DNA of 53,299 bases from contig REAZ01000030.1 of the NCBI GenBank assembly GCA_004294445.1, positions 1 to 53,299 on the forward strand. The letters run 5' to 3'. Positions within the stretch are counted from its first letter, which is position 1. Each line of letters opens with the position of its first letter. The notes under the pieces were generated by a model. That model saw only the letters and a list, made by a program, of their open reading frames with translations. It did not search any database and had not been told where the DNA came from. This document shows, in pieces, positions 32,194 through 40,901 of the stretch. The translations under genes and the position numbers were made by a program. Source of the DNA: Cytophagales bacterium. GTDB lineage: Bacteria; Bacteroidota; Bacteroidia; Cytophagales; Thermoflexibacteraceae.

Positions 32194-33459
32194 ATGAAAA
32201 ATTTGGTAGAAGAACTCAAATGGCGAGGGATGCTGCATGATATGACTCCCGATACCGAAAAGCAATTAAATACAGAAATGACGGCTGGCTATATTGGCTT
32301 TGACCCTACTGCCGCATCACTACATATCGGAAACTTAGCTGCTATCATGCTATTGGTGCAGTTGCAAAAAGCAGGGCATAAGCCGTTCGCTTTGGTGGGC
32401 GGAGCTACAGGAATGGTAGGCGACCCCTCTGGAAAATCCGAAGAGCGAAAGTTTTTAGATGAAGACATCTTGAAACATAACCAAGCGTGTATCAAAAAAC
32501 AGTTAGAAAAATTCTTAGATTTTGACTGCGGTGCAAATGCTGCCGAAATGGTAAATAATTACGATTGGTTCAAAGAAATTGGCTTTTTAGCATTTTTGAG
32601 AGATGTAGGCAAGCACCTTACGATTAACTACATGATGTCGAAAGATTCGGTGCAAAAACGCTTGGAAACAGGAATCTCATTTACTGAATTTTCTTATCAA
32701 CTATTACAAGGTTACGATTTTTATTGGCTTTTCAAAAATAAAAATGTAAAGCTGCAAATGGGCGGTTCTGACCAATGGGGAAATATTACTACTGGCACAG
32801 AACTTATACGTAGGAAAGATGGGGGAGATGCCTTTGCACTCACTACCCCCCTACTCACGCGCGCAGATGGGCAAAAATTTGGAAAGTCTGAAAGCGGGAA
32901 TGTTTGGTTAGACCCAAGCATGACAAGCCCGTATAAATTTTATCAATTTTGGCTCAATGTTGCGGATGCCGATTTGCCTAAACTATTGCGAGTATTCACA
33001 CTTTGGGATAGAGAAACGATTGAAGCCTATGAGATAGAATCGGATAAAAACAAGGTCAAAAGAGAATTGGCAAAAGACTTGACTATTCGCATACATTCTG
33101 CCAATGATTACGAACAGGCAGTCAAAGCAAGTGAATTGTTGTTCAAAGGCTCATTAACTGATTTTCAAAGTACAGATGAAAAAGTCTTAAATGAGATTTT
33201 TGAAGGAGTACCACAGGTAGAAATGAGCAAAGAAGAATATGCTAATACGACTAACGTGATTGATTTGCTTTCGGTCGCTACAGGTGGGCAAATATTTCCC
33301 TCGAAAGGAGAAGCCAAAAGAATGATAAAAGATGGCGGCGTGAGCATCAATAAGGAGAAAGTTGCTGAAGCTACACCGATGGACTTTACGCTGTTAAAAG
33401 AAAAATACTTATTAGTTCAGAAAGGTAAGAAAAGTTATTTTCTAGTAAAAATTAATTAA
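32194..33459 (+). CDS. tyrS: Tyrosyl-tRNA synthetase
   Basis: A class I aminoacyl-tRNA synthetase of 421 residues, full length. The HIGH motif appears as LHIGNLAAI. GGSDQWGNITTG is the tyrosine-binding segment. The KMSKS motif appears as KFGKSES. A C-terminal S4-type RNA-binding domain closes the protein (GGVSINKEKV). It charges tRNA-Tyr with tyrosine in the cytoplasm. The start is taken at ATG 32194 (MKNLVEELKWRGML), the typical N-terminus; the 12 residues upstream lie in the promoter. menA follows 9 bases after the stop, and the two may share a transcript. Confidence 0.95.
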   Translation: MKNLVEELKWRGMLHDMTPDTEKQLNTEMTAGYIGFDPTAASLHIGNLAAIMLLVQLQKAGHKPFALVGGATGMVGDPSGKSEERKFLDEDILKHNQACIKKQLEKFLDFDCGANAAEMVNNYDWFKEIGFLAFLRDVGKHLTINYMMSKDSVQKRLETGISFTEFSYQLLQGYDFYWLFKNKNVKLQMGGSDQWGNITTGTELIRRKDGGDAFALTTPLLTRADGQKFGKSESGNVWLDPSMTSPYKFYQFWLNVADADLPKLLRVFTLWDRETIEAYEIESDKNKVKRELAKDLTIRIHSANDYEQAVKASELLFKGSLTDFQSTDEKVLNEIFEGVPQVEMSKEEYANTTNVIDLLSVATGGQIFPSKGEAKRMIKDGGVSINKEKVAEATPMDFTLLKEKYLLVQKGKKSYFLVKIN

Positions 33460-33468
33460 AAACAACAA

Positions 33469-34368
33469 ATGAATATCAAAGCGTGGATAAGTGCATTTAG
33501 GTTGAGGACTTTGCCTTTGGCTCTGTCGAGTATTCTTATGGGTGCATTTTTGGCGGCAGCCTACGGACATTACAAAACTTCTGTTTTTGCACTTTCAGCA
33601 CTTACCACTGTTTTTTTGCAAATCCTTTCAAATTTGGCGAATGACTACGGAGATTCGGTAAATGGAGCAGACCATGCCGAAAGACGGGGACCGAAGCGCG
33701 CTGTTCAGTCTGGTCAAATAACCCCTGCTGATATGAAAAAAGGAATCTATTTATTTGTTGGGCTTACATTTGTTTCAGGGCTTAGTTTGCTGTGGGTGGC
33801 TTTCAAAGACAATTTGCTTCTGTTTTTCACTTTCTTAGGTTTGGGAATTTTGGCTATCGTTGCGGCTATCACTTATACGGCAGGTAAAAAGCCTTACGGT
33901 TATGCGGGCTTAGGCGATATTTCCGTATTGATATTTTTTGGTTGGCTTGGAGTAGCAGGTAGTTTTTTTCTTTATGCACAGAGTTTCTACCCTACCCTAC
34001 TTTTGCCCGCTACGAGTTGTGGGCTTTTTGCTGTTGGCGTACTTAATATCAATAACATTCGGGACATACAGTCTGACTCGATGGCGGGAAAACGCTCTAT
34101 TCCTGTACGCATAGGCAGGGATAAAGCAGTGATATATCATTGGTTATTATTGGCTATTGGTTTTTCTTGTGGTATTGCCTATACGCTACTGAATTACGCA
34201 AGCCCCTATCAATGGCTTTTTCTGATAACCTTGCCACTTTTCCTCATCAATGCGCGTGCGGTGAAAAAATTTGAAGACCCGCAACAAATAGACCCTTATC
34301 TGAAACAAATGGCGATAAGTACCTTGCAGTTTGTTGTTACTTTTGGTGCGGGCTTGCTTATATACTAA
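33469..34368 (+). CDS. menA: 1,4-dihydroxy-2-naphthoate polyprenyltransferase
   Basis: MenA attaches the polyprenyl tail to 1,4-dihydroxy-2-naphthoate in menaquinone synthesis at the inner membrane. The 299-residue product has the UbiA-type prenyl-diphosphate motif NDYGDSVNGAD near residue 65, and the second motif NNIRDIQSDSMAGKRSIPVR near 195. About eight or nine membrane helices are visible. It suggests a menaquinone respiratory chain. It follows tyrS by 9 bases and overlaps the convergent DUF4494 gene by 4 bases at the stops. Confidence 0.92.
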   Translation: MNIKAWISAFRLRTLPLALSSILMGAFLAAAYGHYKTSVFALSALTTVFLQILSNLANDYGDSVNGADHAERRGPKRAVQSGQITPADMKKGIYLFVGLTFVSGLSLLWVAFKDNLLLFFTFLGLGILAIVAAITYTAGKKPYGYAGLGDISVLIFFGWLGVAGSFFLYAQSFYPTLLLPATSCGLFAVGVLNINNIRDIQSDSMAGKRSIPVRIGRDKAVIYHWLLLAIGFSCGIAYTLLNYASPYQWLFLITLPLFLINARAVKKFEDPQQIDPYLKQMAISTLQFVVTFGAGLLIY

Positions 34369-34964
34369 GCTGTAATTTCGCCTGTTTCCTCATCAACGAT
34401 AGCATTATCTATGTCCTCGTCTATGATTTCCTCTTCTATGTCTGCCTCATCATCTAATTCTGCCTTTTCGTAGTCAGCCTCGCTCGCTCCTGCTATTTGC
34501 TTGATAGGTTTTAGGTTGCTATTTTCTAACATTTCCTCGTTTGATACGTAAGGAATTACCTCCAAAATAGGGCTGATGTTAATATCTGTAATATCATAAG
34601 GGATAATCCAAGAACTAAGCTGTGCTTGCAGACGGTCATAAGCCTCGCGCGGGTGAGGGGCAGCAATGAGCATATATTTACTGATGCGCTTTTCTTTGCC
34701 GCTATTCTCATCTACATCTAAGTAGGAAATCTTACATTTATACCAAGTTTCACAATCCTCATAATTAAACACATCTACAAAATTAGTTTTGCTGACCCTA
34801 CTGATAATGAAATCTTTGATAGAACTGCTTAAGCTGCGATAAAGACGACTTTCGGCATCTGTAAAAGAAACAGCATCTACCAAATACTGCTCACTTACAT
34901 TTTTTGCCTTGTCGTTTTCTAAAATTTTAATATATTGAATCGTACAGATAAACCAAGTAGTCAT
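34365..34964 (-). CDS. DUF4494 protein
   Basis: The 199-residue protein matches DUF4494, a Bacteroidota family. WFICTIQYIKILENDKAKNVSEQYLVDA at the N-terminus, WYKCKISYLDVDENSGKEKR near residue 90 and LIAAPHPREAY near 120 form the domain. The C-terminal 50 residues are very acidic (DDEADIEEEIIDEDID). It has no signal peptide or membrane helix and is probably cytoplasmic. Function unknown. Transcribed away from the divergent nuclease gene upstream. Confidence 0.88.
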   Translation of the reverse strand: MTTWFICTIQYIKILENDKAKNVSEQYLVDAVSFTDAESRLYRSLSSSIKDFIISRVSKTNFVDVFNYEDCETWYKCKISYLDVDENSGKEKRISKYMLIAAPHPREAYDRLQAQLSSWIIPYDITDINISPILEVIPYVSNEEMLENSNLKPIKQIAGASEADYEKAELDDEADIEEEIIDEDIDNAIVDEETGEITA

Positions 34965-35106
34965 AATGAATCTTCTGTTTTAAATTTTAAATGACAAATT
35001 TATATTTTTTTATTGAAAATTTAATAAAAACAAGCAAAAATAGAAAATTTATTTTGAATCATTAGTTAAATTGCTACTTTTGATAGAAGAAAATTTCCTT
35101 AAAAAA

Positions 35107-36114
35107 ATGGCACAGAAAAAAAATAGTAAATCGAGCAATTCTACTGGAGGTATCCAAATGAATAAATGGCTATGGATTATAGCGATTGGTGCAGTCTTAT
35201 TTTTTGCCTACCAAGAAGGTATGCTAAATCAGGACAGTACACCAGTAAATGACGAGAAACAGGTGCGAGAAGATGATACAAAAGACAAAAAAAACGATAA
35301 GAAGCGGAAAAAGAAAAAAGACTCGCGAGAAGAAGATGAAACTGACGATAGCAGCAATACGGAGGAAGTGAGCGAAGAAGAAAACGAGGCGGAGTACGAT
35401 AGCAAGGACTTTAATGCAGATAAAATAAAAGATTTGGAACTTCCTACTCACCCAGATTATGAGTTAGTGAGGCATACTCACTACAGTCTTGGCTATGCAG
35501 AGGCTCATGAACAAGCAGCTTGGGTAGCTTATCGGCTTACGTATGATGAAACTACAGGAGATGCAGATAGAAAAGATGACAAATTCAAACCCGATGACGA
35601 GGTTTCTACTGGTTCTGCCCTGCCAAATGACTATTCTTCTTCGGGCTACGACAGAGGGCATCTGGCTCCTGCTGCCGATTTTGTGTTTTCAGAAAGTGCC
35701 TTAGCTGAAACTTTTTTCATGAGCAACATGAGTCCGCAAGCACCAGATTTTAACAGGGGTATTTGGAAACACTTAGAAGAGCAAGTGAGAGCATGGATTA
35801 GAAAAGATAAAACGCTTTATATAGTGTCGGGTGGCGTGCTTAAAAAAGGGCTGAAAAAAATAGGGAAAGGCAATAAAGTAAGCGTTCCCGACTACTACTA
35901 TAAAATTATTCTCGATTTGAAAGCTCCCGAAGTAAAAGCTATTGCCTTTCTGATGCGTAATGAAGGTTCACAAGAACCGCTCGAAAATTTTGTAGTGTCT
36001 ATTGACGAAATAGAGGAAAAAACAGGGATTGATTTTTTTCCAAAACTTCCTGATGCGTTGGAAAAGCAGTTAGAAGCAAGTACAAACTATACTAAATGGT
36101 TTAAGTCTAAATAA
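35107..36114 (+). CDS. DNA/RNA non-specific endonuclease (NucA family)
   Basis: The 335-residue protein has a basic N-terminus and a membrane anchor (WLWIIAIGAVLFFAY, about 19-35), then a 70-residue low-complexity stretch of K, D and E, and a beta-beta-alpha metal nuclease domain. The DRGHLAPAADF motif holds the catalytic histidine near residue 184. MSNMSPQAPDFNRGIWKHLEEQVR follows with the metal-binding asparagine. The family cuts DNA and RNA without sequence preference. Anchored with the nuclease outside the cytoplasm. The start is taken at ATG 35107; the 12 upstream codons are AT-rich leader. Its stop overlaps the start of the next gene by one base. Confidence 0.92.
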   Translation: MAQKKNSKSSNSTGGIQMNKWLWIIAIGAVLFFAYQEGMLNQDSTPVNDEKQVREDDTKDKKNDKKRKKKKDSREEDETDDSSNTEEVSEEENEAEYDSKDFNADKIKDLELPTHPDYELVRHTHYSLGYAEAHEQAAWVAYRLTYDETTGDADRKDDKFKPDDEVSTGSALPNDYSSSGYDRGHLAPAADFVFSESALAETFFMSNMSPQAPDFNRGIWKHLEEQVRAWIRKDKTLYIVSGGVLKKGLKKIGKGNKVSVPDYYYKIILDLKAPEVKAIAFLMRNEGSQEPLENFVVSIDEIEEKTGIDFFPKLPDALEKQLEASTNYTKWFKSK

Positions 36115-36809
36115 TGACTCCGCAAGCATACATAGATTTGGTAACGGCTCGCTACGAGGAGATTCGTAAGCCGAGCAAGGCAAAAGAAATGTCTGCCTAT
36201 ATGAGAAATTTATTTCCTTATTTGGGAATAAACAAACCCGAAAGAGTACAGCTCAACAAGGAAATTTTCCCTATTATCAAGCAAATAGTCAATGAGGATT
36301 TTTTGAAAGAAATTGTACTTTTGTGTTGGCAAAAGCAAGAAAGGGAGTATCAATATTTCGCAATGGATTTGCTCCAGAAATATTTTGACCATCTTTCACC
36401 CCGCTTTATGCCTCTTATTACTTATATGGCTATGCAAAAATCTTGGTGGGATAGTATAGACTTATTAGCAATAAAAATTGTGAGCAGGTTGGTGAGTAAA
36501 TTTCCCGAACTCCAACCAACAATAGATGAATTTGGTGTCCACGAATATTTATGGCTGCGGCGGATTGCCATTATTTATCAGATACCATTTAAGAGAAAAA
36601 CGAATACACAACTACTTTTTCGTTTCTGCTTGCACAATGCTGCGGACAAAGATTTCTTTATTCGCAAAGCTATAGGATGGGCGTTAAGAGAGCAAACTAA
36701 GTCAGACCCACAATCAGTAATTGATTTTGTGAGCAAATATGAGGAAATACTTTCTCCACTAAGCAAAAAAGAAGCATTAAAAAAAATAAACTTACGCTTT
36801 CCAGCCTAA
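36114..36809 (+). CDS. AlkD-like DNA alkylation repair protein
   Basis: The 231-residue protein matches the AlkD/AlkC HEAT-repeat family of DNA glycosylases that remove positively charged alkylated bases. The N-terminus AYIDLVTARYEEIRKP, the KPERVQLNKEI segment and KSWWDSIDLLAIKIV (with the conserved WW-D) are typical, as is AIGWALREQTKSDPQSVIDFV near the end. It is cytoplasmic. Its ATG overlaps the nuclease stop by one base, so the two are translationally coupled. It overlaps the convergent small gene at 36792 by 18 bases. Confidence 0.9.
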   Translation: MTPQAYIDLVTARYEEIRKPSKAKEMSAYMRNLFPYLGINKPERVQLNKEIFPIIKQIVNEDFLKEIVLLCWQKQEREYQYFAMDLLQKYFDHLSPRFMPLITYMAMQKSWWDSIDLLAIKIVSRLVSKFPELQPTIDEFGVHEYLWLRRIAIIYQIPFKRKTNTQLLFRFCLHNAADKDFFIRKAIGWALREQTKSDPQSVIDFVSKYEEILSPLSKKEALKKINLRFPA

Positions 36810-37073
36810 TCGTTGGTAAATTTTTTGGACTTTTAGCTGGTTTGCTTTGCTGCTTTTGTACCATAAAAAAGCAATGATAGAAATAAGCGTGTAGGGCATC
36901 AGGAGCAGATACAAAATGCCTTTGTTGATGCCTGCGGCAAAATTGCTATTGCCCTGACTTACACTGCTTTCTAACGAACCTCGGCACATAGCACATTGGG
37001 CAGAAGCATCTGGAATGATGACTGCTAAGATAAATAGTAAGCAGAGAATAGATAAAAATAGTTTAGTTTTCAT
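36792..37073 (-). CDS. Small secreted/membrane protein with a CxxC motif
   Basis: The 93-residue protein has a signal peptide (1-25, ending ASAQ). The mature protein starts with CAMCRGSLESS, a CxxC pair, and has one membrane helix near residues 55-75 (ILYLLLMPYTLISIIAFLWY). I do not assign a family name. Small CxxC proteins like this are often found beside cytochrome-oxidase accessory genes in Bacteroidota, and a DUF420 gene lies 26 bases upstream here. A redox or metal role is inferred. Confidence 0.7.
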   Translation of the reverse strand: MKTKLFLSILCLLFILAVIIPDASAQCAMCRGSLESSVSQGNSNFAAGINKGILYLLLMPYTLISIIAFLWYKSSKANQLKVQKIYQRLGWKA

Positions 37074-37098
37074 AAAATTAACAATTAAGTGAGAAAAA

Positions 37099-37695
37099 TT
37101 ATTGATAGTATGGGCTAATCATCAAGTAAACTATTACCCCTGTTACTGCCACATACAGCCAGATAGGATAAGTCCATTTTACCATTTTTTTATGCTTTTC
37201 TATTTGGTTGCTAAGGGCAAAATAGAAGGCAAAAAGCACCAAAGGAACTACAATTCCTGCCAAAAGAATATGCGTAAGTAAGATAGTTAGATAAATATAT
37301 CGGACAAAGCCAACTTCGAGGAGTTCACTTTCATCTACTACCTTATCGTAATTTATATCTCCAAATTTGACGGATGCTATCGGGGAGAAATGGTAAATAA
37401 CATACAAGACAAGAAATATAGAGGAGAATATAAAAGCTGTCATCATCGTTGCCCTGTGCATTTTAATATTTTTATTTTTGATAAAAACAAAGCCTATAAG
37501 CAAGCAACAGGCAGTTAGCGTATTGAGTACGGCATTGATATGAGGAAAACTCGATACTGCCAAACCTTGAGGACGTAGTGATTCGGGAAGGTAAAGCAGC
37601 ACCGCAACAACTATTGGTATAAGAAATGACACAATAGCAATTGCCCAAATAATTTTTTTTTCGTTTTTCCCTGAGTTAATAACGGATGTTTCCAT
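37099..37695 (-). CDS. DUF420 membrane protein
   Basis: The 198-residue protein has five membrane helices (about 14-34, 50-70, 80-102, 130-155, 167-187). It matches DUF420, which in Bacteroidota and Firmicutes is usually encoded near cytochrome c oxidase assembly genes. Conserved histidines include HINAVLN, KMHRATMMTAF, and the THILLAG segment, as expected for metal or haem contact. The molecular role is not settled. It probably shares a transcript with the small CxxC gene downstream. No oxidase subunit gene is in the window. Confidence 0.85.
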   Translation of the reverse strand: METSVINSGKNEKKIIWAIAIVSFLIPIVVAVLLYLPESLRPQGLAVSSFPHINAVLNTLTACCLLIGFVFIKNKNIKMHRATMMTAFIFSSIFLVLYVIYHFSPIASVKFGDINYDKVVDESELLEVGFVRYIYLTILLTHILLAGIVVPLVLFAFYFALSNQIEKHKKMVKWTYPIWLYVAVTGVIVYLMISPYYQ

Positions 37696-37794
37696 GTTTT
37701 ATCTTTTTAAGTAACTTTATTCAGCTCTTTTTTAACAAGCCATTTATTAAAATTGTTTCAAATTTCACTTGCAGATTTTCCGACTTTTATCCAC

Positions 37795-38103
37795 TCAAAT
37801 ATTTGTCTTTTTATTATTGAAAAGTTGCTCTATAGCGTTCAAATGTTGTTCAAAGGCTATTTTACCTTGCTCGGTTGCTGCATAAGTAGTATTCGGTTTT
37901 CTTCCGACAAACTGCTTACTTACGGCAATATAAGAACTTGTTTCCAACTGTTTTAGGTGGCTTGCCAAGTTGCCATCAGTTACCTCAAGAAGTTCTTTGA
38001 GTTGGTTAAAATCGACCTGCTCATTTACCATTAGTATCGCCATGATTCCCAATCGCACCCGACTTTCAAACGCTTTGTCTAAATTGTCTAATAAGTCTTT
38101 CAT
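37795..38103 (-). CDS. Winged-helix transcriptional regulator
   Basis: The 102-residue protein is a single winged-helix DNA-binding domain of the ArsR/MarR-like type. SRVRLGIMAILMVNEQVDFNQLKELLEVTDGNLASHLKQLE forms the helix-turn-helix, and YIAVSKQFVGRKPNTTYAATEQGKIAFEQHL forms the wing and dimerisation helix. It is paired with the membrane protein upstream, whose stop overlaps its start by 4 bases, an arrangement common for small regulators controlling their own operon. Ligand and targets are unknown. Confidence 0.85.
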   Translation of the reverse strand: MKDLLDNLDKAFESRVRLGIMAILMVNEQVDFNQLKELLEVTDGNLASHLKQLETSSYIAVSKQFVGRKPNTTYAATEQGKIAFEQHLNAIEQLFNNKKTNI

Positions 38104-38723
38104 TTTTCATATTTGAAATACATGATAGTACCATAAATGATATGCAATATGCCAAAGCCAATGAGCCAAAATAACAAGCTATAACCTAACAAAAAGGAGG
38201 CACATAAACCCAATGCCATTTCTGCAAGCCCTAGCGCTCTGATATCGTGCAATGTATATTTACTTGCATTCAGCAAGGCAAGTCCATAAAATACCAATGT
38301 AGTGGCGGGAATAAAAACTGCAAAATGATGGTAAATCATTGATAAACTGAATATGCCCCCTGCTGCCAAAGGAATGAAGAGATTGACTAAGAGCCTACTT
38401 GCCGACTTGTCCCAAAAAGGGAGACCTTTGATTTTTGCTTTTCGTCTTGTAAAATAAAGAGCAAGCAATAAGGCACTTATAAGTACACAAAAGACATCAA
38501 TGAGCAAAAATTTGATAAATTCGACGGTAGCTAACTCATAGAAAGATACTTCGGATTGGGAAAATAAGGGGATGCCCCACCTGACTACCAAAACCCCTAC
38601 TCCTACGCAAGCACATACCCCCGCACTAATGCCAGAAAGCCCACTTAGCGAAATAAAGCGAGAAGAACGCTCCATAAGGCTGCGAATTTCGGTAAGTGTA
38701 TGTAAGTGTTCTCTATCGTCCAT
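38100..38723 (-). CDS. Polytopic membrane protein co-transcribed with the regulator
   Basis: The 207-residue protein has five predicted membrane helices after a soluble 25-residue N-terminus (MDDREHLHTLTEIRSLMERSS). I do not recognise the family firmly. Its 3' end overlaps the regulator's start (ATGA), so it is translationally coupled. The N-terminal helix could contact the cytoplasm or the regulator. Regulator and membrane-protein pairs of this kind occur in many Bacteroidota, and the function is not established. Confidence 0.7.
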   Translation of the reverse strand: MDDREHLHTLTEIRSLMERSSRFISLSGLSGISAGVCACVGVGVLVVRWGIPLFSQSEVSFYELATVEFIKFLLIDVFCVLISALLLALYFTRRKAKIKGLPFWDKSASRLLVNLFIPLAAGGIFSLSMIYHHFAVFIPATTLVFYGLALLNASKYTLHDIRALGLAEMALGLCASFLLGYSLLFWLIGFGILHIIYGTIMYFKYEK

Positions 38724-38809
38724 AAGTTCTATTGCTTCAAAAAATATCCCTCCGCCAAGTATTTACTTTGCAATACAAAGTTAGTTATATTTTTTAAAAA
38801 GTTTTTATT

Positions 38810-40822
38810 TCAGTCTATAATTCGTAGCTCTACTCGCCTGTTTGTTTGCTTGCTCTGCTCATCTCTTTGCCGCGTAACGGGTTGCATATCTCCGAAGGCT
38901 CTCATATTTATTCTTTCTTGGGCAATGCCTTTGCTTACAAAAAATTGTTTAATAAAATTGACACGGGCATAAGATAACTTCATATTTAGCTCGGCAGCTC
39001 CTTCAATGTCTGTATGCCCTTCCAACTGAATACGGATTTGGGGGTTGTCTTCCAGAATAGTAAGCACTCTTTCCAATTCTGAATATGACTGCTGCAAAAG
39101 GATTTCCGTTCCCTGCTCGAAAAAAACATTATTAAGGCTGATAGACTGCCCCGACTCGATAGGAGTTAGCAATAAGTCTTGAGTTCGCTCTTGGTATTCG
39201 GTTACATTTTTGAGGTCTATATGTTGGCTTATGGGCAAGTATCCTTTGGCTTTTGCCCAAAAACCATACGCATTTTTTGCGGGCAGAATTATCTTGTACT
39301 CACCCGTAGTCGGATTTGCACTCGCAATGCCTACCTCGCTTGCTGTTTCCAGCATTTCATAAATTATCTCCGCACTGATAGGCTCTTTAGTTTTGCTATT
39401 GAGGACTTTGCCCGAAATAAGTATAACGGGAGCTGGTCTTAACTCTGTGGGGAGTTTTGCCCGAAAAATATCCGCACTTCCGTTGTTAGAATTGTCGTAA
39501 GAAACAAAGTAGATATATGCTCCCTTCGCATCAATGGTGCAGGATGCGTCCCAATCATCTGAGTTTAGAAAACTTCCCATATTGACAGGCTCTGTCCATT
39601 TTTTCCATGTATCGTCTAAGCGGCGGCTCATAAATATATCTGTTTCCCCATATCCGCTAAAGCCGTTAGAGGAAAAATAAAGTGTTTTGTCGTCTGCTGC
39701 CAAAAAAGGAGTGAGTTCTATCCCTGCGGTATTAATGGTGTTGCCCAAGTTTTGTGGCTCCGACCAAGTGCCATCAAGTTTGGCAAAACTCACATATAAA
39801 TCTCGTTCACCGTAAGCATCTTTTCGCTCGATGGCGAGCAAAAGAGATTTTTTATTATTTGCCAAAAAAAACTCTGCATATTGGTTTAAGTTGTAGTAAT
39901 TGTCTATACTGACCTCTTGGGGGAACGTCCATTCGTCTAAACTATTGATTCTATTGCTTATAGAAACTCCGCCTAACGATTTTCCATCTTTGACGTACCT
40001 ATTAGCAAGGAGCAAAGTATTGCCATCGGGTGTTACAGTGCAGACATAGTTATGGCTATTATTGTTAAGCGGCGGCGGAAGATGCTTTGCCTCCGCCCAT
40101 TGCCCGTTTTCCTGTAGGGTAGTGTACCAAATGTCGTCATTGATACCACCACCAATATTATTGATGTGATTTTTTCGGTCAATAAATAGCAAACGACCAT
40201 CGGGAGCAATAACGGGCATTATTTCATCGGAGGCTGAATTAACGCTTATGCCTAAGTTTTCAATACTTTTTTGATAGGAGTTTTGCACTATATTTATGTT
40301 AGCTTCTATTGGTTTTTGGGAAGGGGAAATACCAATAGCGTCTATCTGATTCCAGCCTTTCACATCACAAATGCTCAATACTATCTTTACTGCATTTACC
40401 TTATAGGGCGTTAGCTCTGTAAAAATTTGTAACATTCTCCCTTTTGGTTCTGTGGGCTTGGTATCTAAGTTTTTGTAGATAAGGTACTCATTACCCTCTG
40501 TGTCATAGAGATATACGTGAGAGATAGCACCTGCATTGTAATTTTCGGCGATGGCTAACTGCCGTATCTGAATGGGTACGTTGTAGCCTACTTTTATCCA
40601 TTCGTCAGCCCTTGTATCTTCGTTAGCAGGCGACCACGCACAAGGGCTACTCCCTATGTTTGGCAGTTTATTGGGCTTCCCCAATACCTGATTGGCTTGA
40701 TATTGATAGGTAGAAACAGGATTAGAAACAAGTTCCGAAGAAAAGCCAATGAGTTGCGAAGCCCAATAGACGGGGTCTGTCTGGGCAGAGAGAGGGCTTG
40801 TTAATAATAAAAAAAGCGACAT
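38810..40822 (-). CDS. OmpA-family protein with a PD40 propeller
   Basis: From the chosen ATG the product is about 670 residues. After a short hydrophobic leader (LFLLLTSPLSAQ) comes an N-terminal region that may be an F5/8-like beta-sandwich (to about 200), then PD40/WD40-like beta-propeller blades with DGRLLFIDRK, PDGNTLLLANR and DDKTLYFSSNGFSGYGETDIF. A carboxypeptidase-like insert is near 530. An OmpA-type peptidoglycan-binding domain closes the protein (LEGHTDIEGAAELNMKLSYAR, NRRVELRI). It would span outer membrane or periplasm and bind peptidoglycan. The start is uncertain: the leader is encoded inside the terminator of the upstream gene and there is no ATG, GTG or TTG between that gene's stop and this ATG. 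Confidence 0.85.
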   Translation of the reverse strand: MSLFLLLTSPLSAQTDPVYWASQLIGFSSELVSNPVSTYQYQANQVLGKPNKLPNIGSSPCAWSPANEDTRADEWIKVGYNVPIQIRQLAIAENYNAGAISHVYLYDTEGNEYLIYKNLDTKPTEPKGRMLQIFTELTPYKVNAVKIVLSICDVKGWNQIDAIGISPSQKPIEANINIVQNSYQKSIENLGISVNSASDEIMPVIAPDGRLLFIDRKNHINNIGGGINDDIWYTTLQENGQWAEAKHLPPPLNNNSHNYVCTVTPDGNTLLLANRYVKDGKSLGGVSISNRINSLDEWTFPQEVSIDNYYNLNQYAEFFLANNKKSLLLAIERKDAYGERDLYVSFAKLDGTWSEPQNLGNTINTAGIELTPFLAADDKTLYFSSNGFSGYGETDIFMSRRLDDTWKKWTEPVNMGSFLNSDDWDASCTIDAKGAYIYFVSYDNSNNGSADIFRAKLPTELRPAPVILISGKVLNSKTKEPISAEIIYEMLETASEVGIASANPTTGEYKIILPAKNAYGFWAKAKGYLPISQHIDLKNVTEYQERTQDLLLTPIESGQSISLNNVFFEQGTEILLQQSYSELERVLTILEDNPQIRIQLEGHTDIEGAAELNMKLSYARVNFIKQFFVSKGIAQERINMRAFGDMQPVTRQRDEQSKQTNRRVELRIID

Positions 40823-40843
40823 AATAAAACTTTTATGTCGCTT
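40809..40843 (-). terminator. Intrinsic terminator of the M23 peptidase gene, overlapping the OmpA start
   Basis: On the minus strand AAGCGACATAA (40833-40843) pairs perfectly with TTATGTCGCTT (40814-40824) around an 8-base loop. A run of T follows, giving a canonical intrinsic terminator about 60 bases after the M23 stop. The ATG chosen for the OmpA gene (40820-40822) is inside the second arm. Confidence 0.8.
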
Positions 40844-40901
40844 GGTAATAATTAATATGTTCAGATTGTAAGCAAAATTAGTTAGTCTAAACTTTTTATC
40901 G

